From contig CACKFK010000005.1 in the NCBI GenBank assembly GCA_902599445.1, positions 1 to 64,000 on the forward strand: DNA of 64,000 bases, given 5' to 3'. Numbering within the stretch: position 1 is the stretch's first letter; each line of letters starts with the position of its first letter. A program made the position numbers and the translations under genes. This document shows, one piece after another, positions 8,228 through 16,511 of the stretch. The notes below the pieces were generated by a model that searched no databases, was not told where the DNA came from, and worked only from the letters and a program-made list of their open reading frames with translations. The DNA is from an uncultured Alphaproteobacteria bacterium. GTDB taxonomy: Bacteria; Pseudomonadota; Alphaproteobacteria; Rhodobacterales; Rhodobacteraceae.

Positions 8228-9643
8228 TTAAAAAAGTTCTTTCAAGCGAAAATAAGCTATCTTTTCCACCTCTCTACATGCCGTCACAAATTCATCAGCT
8301 CTACTATTCTCATATCTAATCTTAAACTGACGAAGTATTTGGGATCTTGTTTTTCCTTTTACAGCAATTATGAACGGATGTTTGAATTTCTCTTTGTACT
8401 GATGGTTAAGTTGATTAAATTCTTTTTGCTGGCGGTCACTAAGGGAGGTTAAACCCGCACCCTTCTGTTCAAGGGTGCTGCTTGTTGTTAGTTTTTCAAC
8501 AAGCTTTTTGTTGTCTAATGCGAGATCAGGATGAGACTTCAACACTTTCAATTTTTCCTTGTCACTTGCCATTCGAAATTCAAAGCACAAAAAGCCATGC
8601 GTAGCTTCAGGAGATTTCATAGATGGGTTTAATCCTCTTGAATAGGCTTTTTCTGCTATCCAAGGGCTGTGCTCAAAAATATTACCAAAAGTACCGATAA
8701 ACTGGCCCTTGGTCATCTTATAGGGATTTATCTTTTTCTCAACAGGAGGATAATATTTTTTCCAATGTTCAGCTATGTCTATTCTCTTGGCATACCAGAC
8801 ATCTTTAAAGCTCTTAGTATATTTAATAAATTCTTTTAAGGCCATTAACCGGCCTGGTCTTCCAGATAAACGACAGTGCAGACCAATATTCATCATTTTA
8901 GGCGATCCTTCGGCTCCTTCTTTGTACAAAACATCAAAAGTACCTTTCAAGTAATCGAAAAACTGGCTCCAGGAATTGAATCCTTGCTGGGTAGCGAACC
9001 TCATGTCATTCGCATCGAGGGTATAGGGGATAATCAATTGAGGGGCCTTTTTTGAAGCTATCCAGTAGGGTAAGTCATCATCATAAGAATCAGATATGTA
9101 TTCGAAGGAACCAGTTTCTGAAGCCAAAGCAACAGTATTCTCTGTTCCTCTCCCGAGGTACCAGCCTTTGGGAGCCAATCCAGTAGCGGCAGTGTGGACT
9201 TTAATTGCTTTTTGCAAGAAACTCCTTTCCTTCTTTTTTGAGAAGTTCTTATATTCAATCCATTTTAAGCCATGTGATGCTATCTCCCATTGCGCCAATT
9301 GCATTGCGTTCACTTGTACAGGTGACTTAGCTAAGGCCGTGGCAACCCCAAAAATGGTTACGGGTATACTTTCTGAAGTAAAAAGTCTGTGTAAGCGCCA
9401 AAAGCCACTCCTAGCTCCATAATCATAAATGCTTTCCATATTAAAATGACGTTTCCCAGGCCATGGTTCTGCTCCAACTATTTCAGAAAGAAACGATTCT
9501 GAAGCAGAATCGCCATGTAAAAGACAATTTTCTCCTCCTTCTTCGTAATTTATGACGAACTGAACAGCAATCTTGGCTCTTTTTGGCCAAACTACTTTGG
9601 GAGAGTTTTGTCCATAACCTAGTAAGTCTCTTGGATACTTCAT
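8228..9643 (-). CDS. puuE: Bifunctional allantoinase PuuE / OHCU decarboxylase UraD fusion
   Basis: This 471-residue protein joins two steps. Residues 1 to about 300 are a polysaccharide-deacetylase-like allantoinase (PuuE) that opens allantoin to allantoate, with the N-terminal YPRDLLGYGQN segment and GLHCRLSGRPGR. From about residue 303 (KMTKGQFIGTFGNIFEHSPW) to the end is a UraD domain that decarboxylates 2-oxo-4-hydroxy-4-carboxy-5-ureidoimidazoline to (S)-allantoin; its diagnostic HPDLA motif and C-terminal ADEFVTACREVEKIAYFRL are present. Such fusions are known in proteobacteria. The product of the UraD half is the substrate of the PuuE half, so channelling is plausible. It is divergent from the 5-hydroxyisourate hydrolase gene, which makes the UraD substrate. 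Confidence 0.92.
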   Translation of the reverse strand: MKYPRDLLGYGQNSPKVVWPKRAKIAVQFVINYEEGGENCLLHGDSASESFLSEIVGAEPWPGKRHFNMESIYDYGARSGFWRLHRLFTSESIPVTIFGVATALAKSPVQVNAMQLAQWEIASHGLKWIEYKNFSKKKERSFLQKAIKVHTAATGLAPKGWYLGRGTENTVALASETGSFEYISDSYDDDLPYWIASKKAPQLIIPYTLDANDMRFATQQGFNSWSQFFDYLKGTFDVLYKEGAEGSPKMMNIGLHCRLSGRPGRLMALKEFIKYTKSFKDVWYAKRIDIAEHWKKYYPPVEKKINPYKMTKGQFIGTFGNIFEHSPWIAEKAYSRGLNPSMKSPEATHGFLCFEFRMASDKEKLKVLKSHPDLALDNKKLVEKLTTSSTLEQKGAGLTSLSDRQQKEFNQLNHQYKEKFKHPFIIAVKGKTRSQILRQFKIRYENSRADEFVTACREVEKIAYFRLKELF

Positions 9644-9735
9644 TATCTTTACTCCAGATCAAATAATGCTTTCATTTAGTTGAATAGGAAATATATTGTA
9701 GGTACAAGCATTTATTTTATTCTAGTGAGGGTGTT

Positions 9736-10095
9736 TTGTCAGGCAGACTAACTACACATGTTTTAGATACTGCAATAGGTTTTCCTGCAGAAGGTATCAA
9801 CATAGAACTATATACTATTAAGCAGGGAGCTAGGAAGTTCATCAAACAATTAACTACAAATTCGGATGGAAGAACCGATGAAATCTTACTAAGTAAGGAA
9901 GAATTTTTTCTAGGAGATTTTGAACTTGTTTTTCATGTTGGCAAATATCTAAGGAATAAATCTAAGAAGATCGATGATCTTCAAGGTTTGCTCTATGACT
10001 TAGTCCCAGTGAAGTTTACGATTTTTTCTCATAGAAACTATCATATACCTTTACTCTTGTCGCCCTTCGGCTATTCAACCTATCTTGGAAGTTAA
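9736..10095 (+). CDS. uraH: 5-hydroxyisourate hydrolase (transthyretin-like protein)
   Basis: This small enzyme (119 residues) hydrolyses 5-hydroxyisourate, the product of urate oxidation, to OHCU. It starts with TTG at 9736, placed five bases after a GTGAGG ribosome binding site; no ATG fits. Expected catalytic residues are present: His in LTTHVLD, Arg in SDGRTDE, and His in NYHIPLLLSPFGYS. The C-terminal tetrapeptide is YLGS rather than the family's usual YRGS, so the Arg is lost but the terminal Ser is kept. It sits 30 nt before the PuuD gene, so the two consecutive steps are probably co-transcribed. Confidence 0.92.
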   Translation: MSGRLTTHVLDTAIGFPAEGINIELYTIKQGARKFIKQLTTNSDGRTDEILLSKEEFFLGDFELVFHVGKYLRNKSKKIDDLQGLLYDLVPVKFTIFSHRNYHIPLLLSPFGYSTYLGS

Positions 10096-10125
10096 TCTTA
10101 ACTATTGGAGCCTTGGTGATCTCAC

Positions 10126-11355
10126 ATGATTTCTGTCATCATAATGGACTGGATTGAATTTGCTGTTCGCTGGCTTCATAGTATTACGGCAATAGCATGG
10201 ATTGGAACGTCTTTTTACTTTATTGCCCTCGATTTAGGCTTAAAGAAACACCAAGCTTTGCCTAATGGTGTAACAGGCGAAGAATGGCAGGTTCACGGAG
10301 GTGGTTTTTATCATATTCAAAAATATGGTATAGCTCCACCCAATTTACCGAAGGATTTGATATGGTTTAAATGGGAAAGCTATGCGACCTGGTTGTCAGG
10401 CTTTGCGCTTTTGGCAATAGTTTATTACGGAGGCGCAGATCTTTATCTCGTAGATCATGAAGTTGCTGAAATAACTAATAGTGTAGCAATAGCTTTGTCA
10501 ATTGGCTCACTTGGACTTGGTTGGGTGTTGTATAATCTTCTTTGTAAATCTAAGCTGGGAAACAATAGTACTTTATTATTGTTGATCCTTTTTTGCTGTT
10601 TATTTTTCTTATCCTGGTTTTATACATCAATATTTAGTGGTAGGGCAGCTTTCCTTCATTTAGGAGCTTTTACTGCAACGATAATGACCGCTAATGTCTT
10701 TTTCATTATTATTCCTAATCAGAAAATAGTTGTTGCTGATTTAAAAGGGGGAAAGGTCCCTGATCCAATGTATGGGGTCATTGCAAAGCAGAGATCAACA
10801 CACAACAATTATCTTACACTTCCAGTCATCTTTTTTATGCTCTCCAATCATTACCCTCTTGCATTTGCCGCTGAATTAAATTGGGCAATAGCCCCACTTG
10901 TTTTTTTGCTGGGAGTTTCAATCCGCCATTTTTTTAACACATACCATTCGCAGGGTAGAAAACTTTATTGGACATGGGCTTTGAGTTTTTTAATTTTCTT
11001 AATCATTATTGGCCTTTCTGCTTTCAGATCCCCGAACTTAGATCTGGTAAAGAATGAAGAAGACATTCTTAATATAGAATTTGGCAATGCAGTAGGCTTG
11101 CCCGAAGAAGTGTTTGATGTGGTTTCCGCAAGGTGCTCAATGTGTCACTCAAGAGAGCCTTTGTGGGATGGGTTCATTCATCCGCCAAAGGGGTTTATTG
11201 TTGAAAATGAATATGACATCATTAAACAGGCAAGGGCAATTTATATATATTCAGGCATAAGTAGAGCAATGCCTCCCAATAATATTTCATACATGGAAGA
11301 TGCAGAAAGATTAATGATACAAGCTTGGTTTGAAAATATAGAAAAAGAAAATTAA
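10126..11355 (+). CDS. puuD: Membrane urate hydroxylase with C-terminal cytochrome c
   Basis: This 409-residue protein oxidises urate to 5-hydroxyisourate at the membrane and passes electrons to its own cytochrome c instead of making hydrogen peroxide. The N-terminal part (about residues 1-310) has multiple membrane helices and family motifs RWLHSITAIAWIGTSFYF and HGGGFYHIQKY. The C-terminal cytochrome domain has the haem site CSMCH (337-341) and a candidate axial Met in AMPP (about 382). I use the first ATG (10126); a second ATG at 10144 is possible. It follows uraH by 30 nt. Electrons likely go to a cytochrome c oxidase. Confidence 0.93.
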   Translation: MISVIIMDWIEFAVRWLHSITAIAWIGTSFYFIALDLGLKKHQALPNGVTGEEWQVHGGGFYHIQKYGIAPPNLPKDLIWFKWESYATWLSGFALLAIVYYGGADLYLVDHEVAEITNSVAIALSIGSLGLGWVLYNLLCKSKLGNNSTLLLLILFCCLFFLSWFYTSIFSGRAAFLHLGAFTATIMTANVFFIIIPNQKIVVADLKGGKVPDPMYGVIAKQRSTHNNYLTLPVIFFMLSNHYPLAFAAELNWAIAPLVFLLGVSIRHFFNTYHSQGRKLYWTWALSFLIFLIIIGLSAFRSPNLDLVKNEEDILNIEFGNAVGLPEEVFDVVSARCSMCHSREPLWDGFIHPPKGFIVENEYDIIKQARAIYIYSGISRAMPPNNISYMEDAERLMIQAWFENIEKEN

Positions 11356-11396
11356 GAGTTTTATCATCTTGTTTGATTTCAAGTAAGGAAATAATA

Positions 11397-12209
11397 TTAC
11401 CTTATAGCATTAGGATAAAAAAGCTGAATCCCATTGACCGTATAATTCTGGATTTCGGATTGGCCATTTTCTGATAGGAGCCAATTGAGGAAAATTTTGG
11501 CTTTCTCAATTTTTGTTTTTGGACATTTTGCAGGATTCACAAGTACTGCTCCATATTGGTTAAATAGGAGAGGGTCCCCCTCAAACAAGATCCTTAGCTC
11601 CCGTTTGTTCTTGAAGGTTAACCATGTGGCTCTATCCGAAATAGTATATGCATCTAGTTCTGCTGCGATATTGAGAGTTGTTCCCATTCCTGAACCTGTT
11701 TCCTTATACCATTTTCCAGAATGTTCTTTCACGGAGACTGCAACCTTCTGCCAAAGCTCCAACTCTTTTTTATGTGTTCCGCTATTATCTCCTCTAGATA
11801 TGAAGGACGGTTGCAGCCTAAAAATGGAAATGAGAGCTTCTGAAATGGTTTTACTCTCACGTATTTGCGCCGGGTCTTCATGTGGCCCAACAACTACAAA
11901 ATCATTGTACATTAAATTATGCCGCTTAATTCCTCCGCCATTTGCAACAAATTTTTCTTCTGCTTTTCTTGCATGGACTATTAGAATATCTGCATCGCAA
12001 TTTTGAGCATTTCGTATTGCTTGACCAGTTCCAACAGCTACAACCTTCACAGAAATTCCGGTGTCATTCTTGAATTTGGGTAGAATATAACTGTAAAATC
12101 CAGAATTATTTGTAGATGTTGTGGACTGTAGCAAGATTTCACCTCCAAAAGTAAGGGAGGGTATCAGAAAACTTAACAAAAAATAAATTGGGTACTTAAA
12201 GTGATGCAT
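11397..12209 (-). CDS. tupA: Tungstate ABC transporter, periplasmic binding protein
   Basis: This is the tungstate receptor (270 residues) with a signal peptide (cleavage likely near LTFG-GE). Two oxyanion-binding motifs typical of TupA are seen: LQSTTSTNNSG at the mature N-terminus and SRGDNSGTH in the centre, together with ETGSGMGTTLNIA. It is the last gene of an eight-gene minus-strand run that also contains formate dehydrogenase accessory genes, about 20 nt after tupC. TupA proteins select tungstate strongly over molybdate, which suggests that the neighbouring formate dehydrogenase carries tungsten. Its C-terminal segment is similar to a domain in the cytochrome c gene at 16512. Confidence 0.9.
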   Translation of the reverse strand: MHHFKYPIYFLLSFLIPSLTFGGEILLQSTTSTNNSGFYSYILPKFKNDTGISVKVVAVGTGQAIRNAQNCDADILIVHARKAEEKFVANGGGIKRHNLMYNDFVVVGPHEDPAQIRESKTISEALISIFRLQPSFISRGDNSGTHKKELELWQKVAVSVKEHSGKWYKETGSGMGTTLNIAAELDAYTISDRATWLTFKNKRELRILFEGDPLLFNQYGAVLVNPAKCPKTKIEKAKIFLNWLLSENGQSEIQNYTVNGIQLFYPNAIR

Positions 12210-12232
12210 GATTTCTTTTTTCCCTAAGGCTA

Positions 12233-12952
12233 TTATAAGGTGATTTCTCCACTCAAGAATTGTTCACTTTCTTTTTTTTCTGGCTTCTTAAAGAATGATT
12301 TTGCATTCTCATGTTCAATTATTTTACCTTTATAGATAAAAATGATGTCCTGGCCAAGGCGTTTGGCTTGTGCGATATCATGAGTTACTAAAATTACCTT
12401 TCTACCTAGAGAAAATTCTTCTGTAAGTATCTTTTCTATCATAAAAGTTGTTTGCGGATCGGCACTCGCTGTTGGTTCATCTAAGAGCAAAATGCTCGGA
12501 TTCTTGCAAATGGCTAAAGCTAGTGCCAATCGCTGCTTTTCGCCTCCAGACAAATTATTAGCGAAGAATTCTCGTTGTTTTGAAAGAGCAAATCGTTCTA
12601 GGACATCTAGAAGATTTTTGTGTGAATATTTGTTTCTAAGCTTTAGTACAAATTTGATATTATTTTCTACGCTTTTTCGTAAAAATTGAGGGTTTTGCAT
12701 CACTAAGGAAATGTCAGAATAAGTAGGTTTGATAGAAATCCGATTGTTAAAGGCTATCGTACCTTCGGTTGGAGAAATAAGCCCTTGTAAGAGATTTAAG
12801 AACAAGCTTTTTCCAGCACCATTAGGTCCTAACACAACAGTAATAGTTGCTTTTAAATTTAATTGCCCAATTTCCAATATAGGTCCTGTCGTGTTAGGCC
12901 CCAACAATTTAAGTTTTTCAATGCTTATGACGTTGTGAGTTTTTTTAGCCAT
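12233..12952 (-). CDS. tupC: Tungstate ABC transporter, ATP-binding protein
   Basis: This 239-residue ABC ATPase drives tungstate import. Walker A is LGPNGAGKSLFLN, the signature is LSGGEKQRLALALA and Walker B is LLLDEPTASAD, followed by the H-loop ILVTHD. The gene overlaps the 3' end of tupB by 8 bp, indicating coupled translation and a fixed stoichiometry. Lack of a C-terminal TOBE-type regulatory domain distinguishes it from molybdate ModC proteins and fits TupC. Confidence 0.88.
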   Translation of the reverse strand: MAKKTHNVISIEKLKLLGPNTTGPILEIGQLNLKATITVVLGPNGAGKSLFLNLLQGLISPTEGTIAFNNRISIKPTYSDISLVMQNPQFLRKSVENNIKFVLKLRNKYSHKNLLDVLERFALSKQREFFANNLSGGEKQRLALALAICKNPSILLLDEPTASADPQTTFMIEKILTEEFSLGRKVILVTHDIAQAKRLGQDIIFIYKGKIIEHENAKSFFKKPEKKESEQFLSGEITL

Positions 12953-13652
12953 TTACCCCACCTTTGGCAGTCGATTTGATTTTTGTTGCCACAAGATTCA
13001 CAATTAGTGAAAGGCCTAGTAGAATTATTCCTAATGCTAATGCTAGGGATAAGTCTCCTTTAGATGTCTCTAAGGCTATAGTAGTTGTCATTACTCTGGT
13101 TACATGATCAATGTTTCCACCTACAATGATTACAGCCCCAACCTCAGAAATCGCTCTGCCAAATCCAGCTAGAAATATAGTTAAGAGTGCATCCTTGCTA
13201 TCAAAAATATATGTGAAAACAGCTGTTTTCGGGGGAACAGAGAAAATCTTGAATATTTTCTCATATTCTTTGTGAAGCTCCTCTAGTATTTGAGTAGACA
13301 GGGCTACAATAATTGGAAGAATCAAGATAACTTGGGCTATAATCATGGCATAAGGTGTATATAAAATTTCAAGCCAACCAAGAGGACCTGACCTGGAAAC
13401 TATTAAATAAACCACTAAGCCCACTACGACAGGTGGCATCCCCATCATAGAATTAAAAATGGCGATTATTAGAGCTCTACCTCGAAAAGATTTTATGGCT
13501 AACAATGCACCTATAGGAAAGCCAAATACAGAAGCGATTATTAGAGAAGATATACTTACTTTTATAGAAAGCCATACTATTTCTAATAAAGAAGTGTCTA
13601 GTGATACTATCAGCTTAAATGCTGTTGAGAAGGCGTCCAAGAATACTGACAT
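12945..13652 (-). CDS. tupB: Tungstate ABC transporter, permease
   Basis: This 235-residue inner-membrane permease of the BPD_transp_1 family has about five to six helices. The EAA-like cytoplasmic loop is visible around GFGRAISEVGAVIIVGGNI, which contacts the ATPase. Motifs GMPPVVVGLVVY and RSGPLGWLEILYTPYAMIIAQ are typical of TupB. It begins 46 nt after the stop of the TusA-like gene and overlaps tupC, so the transporter is transcribed with the formate dehydrogenase accessory genes. Confidence 0.9.
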   Translation of the reverse strand: MSVFLDAFSTAFKLIVSLDTSLLEIVWLSIKVSISSLIIASVFGFPIGALLAIKSFRGRALIIAIFNSMMGMPPVVVGLVVYLIVSRSGPLGWLEILYTPYAMIIAQVILILPIIVALSTQILEELHKEYEKIFKIFSVPPKTAVFTYIFDSKDALLTIFLAGFGRAISEVGAVIIVGGNIDHVTRVMTTTIALETSKGDLSLALALGIILLGLSLIVNLVATKIKSTAKGGVNG

Positions 13653-13698
13653 ATTGAAATCAAACCATCTTTACGAATTTATTTAAATTAACGTCTTG

Positions 13699-13932
13699 CT
13701 AACATTTTTTGATATAGAATGTGACCCCAGACTTGTTTTCTTCCTTATATTTTTTCAAGATTTTATGATTTTCTTCAATGCAGAAATGGGGAATATCTAT
13801 TTCAGCTGCAGGGTCATCAGAGAAAATTTTTATGATTAGACCTCTTCCTAAGTATTTCATTTTTTTTCTTAATCGCAGGACGGGTAAGGGACATAACAAC
13901 CCAGAAGCATCTATTTCATCGTCGGTATCCAT
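13699..13932 (-). CDS. TusA/SirA-family sulfur carrier
   Basis: This is a 77-residue cytoplasmic protein of the TusA family, which carries persulfide sulfur on a conserved cysteine. The hallmark CPxP motif is present (LLCPLPVLRLRKKM, Cys at residue 14). Family members feed sulfur into tRNA thiolation or into maturation of the molybdenum/tungsten cofactor. Its place between DUF6505 and tupB in a formate dehydrogenase accessory operon favours sulfuration of the metal cofactor, the job of FdhD in other systems; this is inference, and no FdhD gene is in the window. Confidence 0.85.
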   Translation of the reverse strand: MDTDDEIDASGLLCPLPVLRLRKKMKYLGRGLIIKIFSDDPAAEIDIPHFCIEENHKILKKYKEENKSGVTFYIKKC

Positions 13933-13941
13933 TCAGAGACC

Positions 13942-14418
13942 TTACTCCGAAGAGCCATGAACTGCAAAGGCCTCTAATTTTGCATCGGAGGCTTGTATAT
14001 GTCTAAATTTTTCTCGAATACCATTTGAGCTAAACTCACGGCTCACCATTAAGAGTGTATTGGTTTTATGCTCGTCGCAAATTGATGTCATGAAATCGGC
14101 TTCTTCTTTTGCAACTGGGTAGGCCACCTCCAAACTTGGTGCACCATAATCAGCAACAAATTTTTGTGCAAGCAAGTCAACTACTTTCTCAAATTCTCCC
14201 TCAGCCATGGATGTTACACCTACAAAAGTAGCTCGACCAAAACTACTTAATCCAAGCCATCCATTGGAAAAAGCCTGCTTTTTTTTTCCAGTAAGATCAT
14301 TCACAGTCCAATTAGAAAATTCAAAAGTCCCAGATATAGCCCATTCTCCTGGTTGAGCAACATGGTCGAAAATTCTGGAGTCTGACTCATCGAGTGTGAT
14401 TGTGCGTGCAAATTTCAT
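13942..14418 (-). CDS. DUF6505-family protein, formate dehydrogenase accessory locus
   Basis: This 158-residue soluble protein matches, from memory, the DUF6505 family (N-terminus MKFARTITLDESDSRIFD, then PGEWAISGTFEFSN). Such genes occur in the alphaproteobacterial formate dehydrogenase accessory cluster. No catalytic motif is recognisable. It lies directly between the ligase-like gene (stop and start abut at 14418/14419) and the TusA-like gene (9 nt gap). A role in assembly of the formate dehydrogenase is inferred only from this conserved context. Confidence 0.75.
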   Translation of the reverse strand: MKFARTITLDESDSRIFDHVAQPGEWAISGTFEFSNWTVNDLTGKKKQAFSNGWLGLSSFGRATFVGVTSMAEGEFEKVVDLLAQKFVADYGAPSLEVAYPVAKEEADFMTSICDEHKTNTLLMVSREFSSNGIREKFRHIQASDAKLEAFAVHGSSE

Positions 14419-15132
14419 TCATACTTCCATATAATGGGAAAGATTTTTTACGAGGGTTTGTTTTGAATTTCTGAGTATCATATTTCCATTCTCATCTAAT
14501 CCCATGAATTTACCAGTTTCCGGCCACTTAATATTTTCCCCCAGATTATCACATTTCTCACACCAGGCCTTGTGGACAGGCGGTAATCCCTCATCTAAGA
14601 AGCGGTTAAGCCAGACCAAAGTATGCCGAGACCAACTTTCTAATAAGGAATGTGGGGTCATGTCTATGCACCCCTCATTAGACAGAACTGTTTCATCTGG
14701 ATTATCGCCAGCCTCCATTCCTTTATCCCACAAAAAAGGTATTTTGAACCCTAAAACTAGCCATTCGGGGATGGTGTTTTCATCTTGTAATGAAGCCTGG
14801 TAAAAGGTTTTCCCACAAAGAGCACCATTCACTTTAATGGTGTTTGGCCAGTTAAAATGCACAGCTAATTCTGGTGGGGCCAATGCACCTAAGCTGTCAG
14901 CTAAACCCATCTGGATGACAAGCACCATCCCGAGCGCTTTTTTTAATGGAATATCAGGGGCTAGAACTATCGATGCTTCCAACAAACCTATATCCTCAGT
15001 GTAGAAAATTAACCCTGGGGCGACATTATTCTTAGCAGCAATAACTGCTTTTAGAAAAGTACTAGCCTGTGCGGGTACGCACTCCCCTCTGAATAAGGGT
15101 GGGAAGCTTGGTTTTTTGCCTAAACTTTCCAT
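14419..15132 (-). CDS. Biotin/lipoate-protein ligase-like protein
   Basis: This 237-residue protein resembles the biotin/lipoate A/B ligase family found in alphaproteobacterial formate dehydrogenase loci. N-terminal FPPLFRGECVPA and the segment GALAPPELAVHFNWPNTIKVNGALCG resemble the BirA-type active-site region (the usual NDL/NK-like segment), and a small C-terminal domain follows. What it modifies, if anything, is not known. It is cotranscribed with the Mrp-like and DUF6505 genes with essentially no spacing. It could have lost ligase activity and act only in assembly. Confidence 0.75.
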   Translation of the reverse strand: MESLGKKPSFPPLFRGECVPAQASTFLKAVIAAKNNVAPGLIFYTEDIGLLEASIVLAPDIPLKKALGMVLVIQMGLADSLGALAPPELAVHFNWPNTIKVNGALCGKTFYQASLQDENTIPEWLVLGFKIPFLWDKGMEAGDNPDETVLSNEGCIDMTPHSLLESWSRHTLVWLNRFLDEGLPPVHKAWCEKCDNLGENIKWPETGKFMGLDENGNMILRNSKQTLVKNLSHYMEV

Positions 15133-15133
15133 A

Positions 15134-16231
15134 CTAAAATTTAAATTCTCCTATTCTCGCTGCTATCTTGGAGAAAGCTAAAGCTGTGGGATTTTCGGGC
15201 TGGCTTGCAACAATGGGAACTCCACTATCTGAGGCTACCCTTGTATCAAGATCTAGGGGTAATTCACCCAAAAATTCAGTCTTTAGTTTCTTGGCTTCTT
15301 CTTCAATTGAACCATTGCTGAATGGATGATGTGTCATCCCACATCCTGAGCAAACAAAAGACGACATATTTTCTATCAAACCTAAGATAGGGATATTTAG
15401 ACGCTTAAACATGTCAATACCTTTCCGAGCATCCAGTAGAGCAACATCTTGCGGCGTTGAAACGATGATGGCACCAGCTAGATTTGTTTTTTGACACAGA
15501 GTTAATTGTACGTCTCCAGTGCCTGGAGGCAAATCGACAAATAGAATATCTTGCTCACCCCATTGCACTTGGTTTAACATCTGTTGTAGAGCCCCCATTA
15601 ACATCGGTCCACGCCACACTATTGACTCATTTTCTGGTATCATTAAACCAAGAGACATTGTCGTAACTCCATGGTTCCTTAAAGGTAAAATAATCTTACC
15701 GTCTGGGCTTGAAGGTCGACCAGAGAGACCCAACATTCGAGGTTGGCTTGGTCCGTAAACATCGGCATCTAGCAAAGCTATCTTTTTTCCTTTTGCCGCC
15801 ATTGCTACAGCTAAATTTGAAGCAACAGTTGATTTGCCCACTCCACCTTTACCAGAAGCAATGGCTATGACATTTTTGACTCCTTCGGGATTAGCCTTCG
15901 CGGGTGCTTCTTTGCTTTTTATTGCAGGATTCTTTAAATTGGGAGGAGGTCCAGAGGTAGATTTAACAGACTTTTCTTCTTTAGAATGAGCAGTCATGAT
16001 GACCTGGACAAGTTTTCCTTCACTGAATTTCTTAATAATTTTTTCAATTTTTGGTTGTAGGGAGCTCATTAACCTATGTTCTGCAGGTTCAATTTCCATA
16101 ATAAAAGTAATCTTATCTTCGGTAATATTCAGTGATTTAATGTCTTTACCATTAACAATATCAATATTGGTTTTAGGATTTATGACACTTTTTAACTCTG
16201 CCATTATAGTTTGATTTAGATGGTCACTCAT
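15134..16231 (-). CDS. Mrp/NBP35-family Fe-S carrier ATPase
   Basis: This 365-residue P-loop ATPase belongs to the Mrp/ApbC group that delivers 4Fe-4S clusters. The N-terminal DUF59-like domain (about 1-90) is followed by a charged linker and the deviant Walker A GKGGVGKSTVASNLA (about residues 130-144). The C-terminal CxxC cluster ligand pair is CSGCGMTHHPF. Its start overlaps the stop of the DUF6494 gene by one base. In this operon it probably supplies clusters to the formate dehydrogenase subunits or to the neighbouring large ferredoxin-like protein; a general housekeeping role is also possible. Confidence 0.9.
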   Translation of the reverse strand: MSDHLNQTIMAELKSVINPKTNIDIVNGKDIKSLNITEDKITFIMEIEPAEHRLMSSLQPKIEKIIKKFSEGKLVQVIMTAHSKEEKSVKSTSGPPPNLKNPAIKSKEAPAKANPEGVKNVIAIASGKGGVGKSTVASNLAVAMAAKGKKIALLDADVYGPSQPRMLGLSGRPSSPDGKIILPLRNHGVTTMSLGLMIPENESIVWRGPMLMGALQQMLNQVQWGEQDILFVDLPPGTGDVQLTLCQKTNLAGAIIVSTPQDVALLDARKGIDMFKRLNIPILGLIENMSSFVCSGCGMTHHPFSNGSIEEEAKKLKTEFLGELPLDLDTRVASDSGVPIVASQPENPTALAFSKIAARIGEFKF

Positions 16232-16446
16232 TACTCTGTCCCTAGAAGGATTTCCCCGTCTATCTGGTGATTTAAGTCCAATTCATCTATTTCTAAAATG
16301 ACTTTAACTTTTACCTCATCTCGTGAAATCAAATTGTTTTTTAATGCTAAGCGCACTGATTCTTCTATTTTTTGTTGTGATGTCACCCCAACTTTCTTAA
16401 GAAATTTTCTCATTGAAATATTGAATTTTTCATGATCTATTTTCAT
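16231..16446 (-). CDS. DUF6494-family small protein
   Basis: This 71-residue protein fits the DUF6494 family (FNISMRKFLKKVGVTSQQKIEESVR, then KVKVILEIDELDL), a small conserved component of alphaproteobacterial formate dehydrogenase loci. It contains no cysteine motif or membrane segment. It is the first gene of the eight-gene minus-strand run that ends with tupA, and the 65-bp gap to the divergent cytochrome gene must hold the promoters for both directions. Function is unknown. Confidence 0.75.
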   Translation of the reverse strand: MKIDHEKFNISMRKFLKKVGVTSQQKIEESVRLALKNNLISRDEVKVKVILEIDELDLNHQIDGEILLGTE

Positions 16447-16511
16447 GTCTACACCCTTAAAGCATGGTTAAAATAATTCACTTACTAAGTTTACATAAGG
16501 AGTAGAAGAAA

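Noticed and set aside
11384-11404. Bidirectional terminator between puuD and tupA
   Set aside because: The TAAGG...CCTTA palindrome is almost loop-free and overlaps the tupA end, so it is a poor RNA hairpin.
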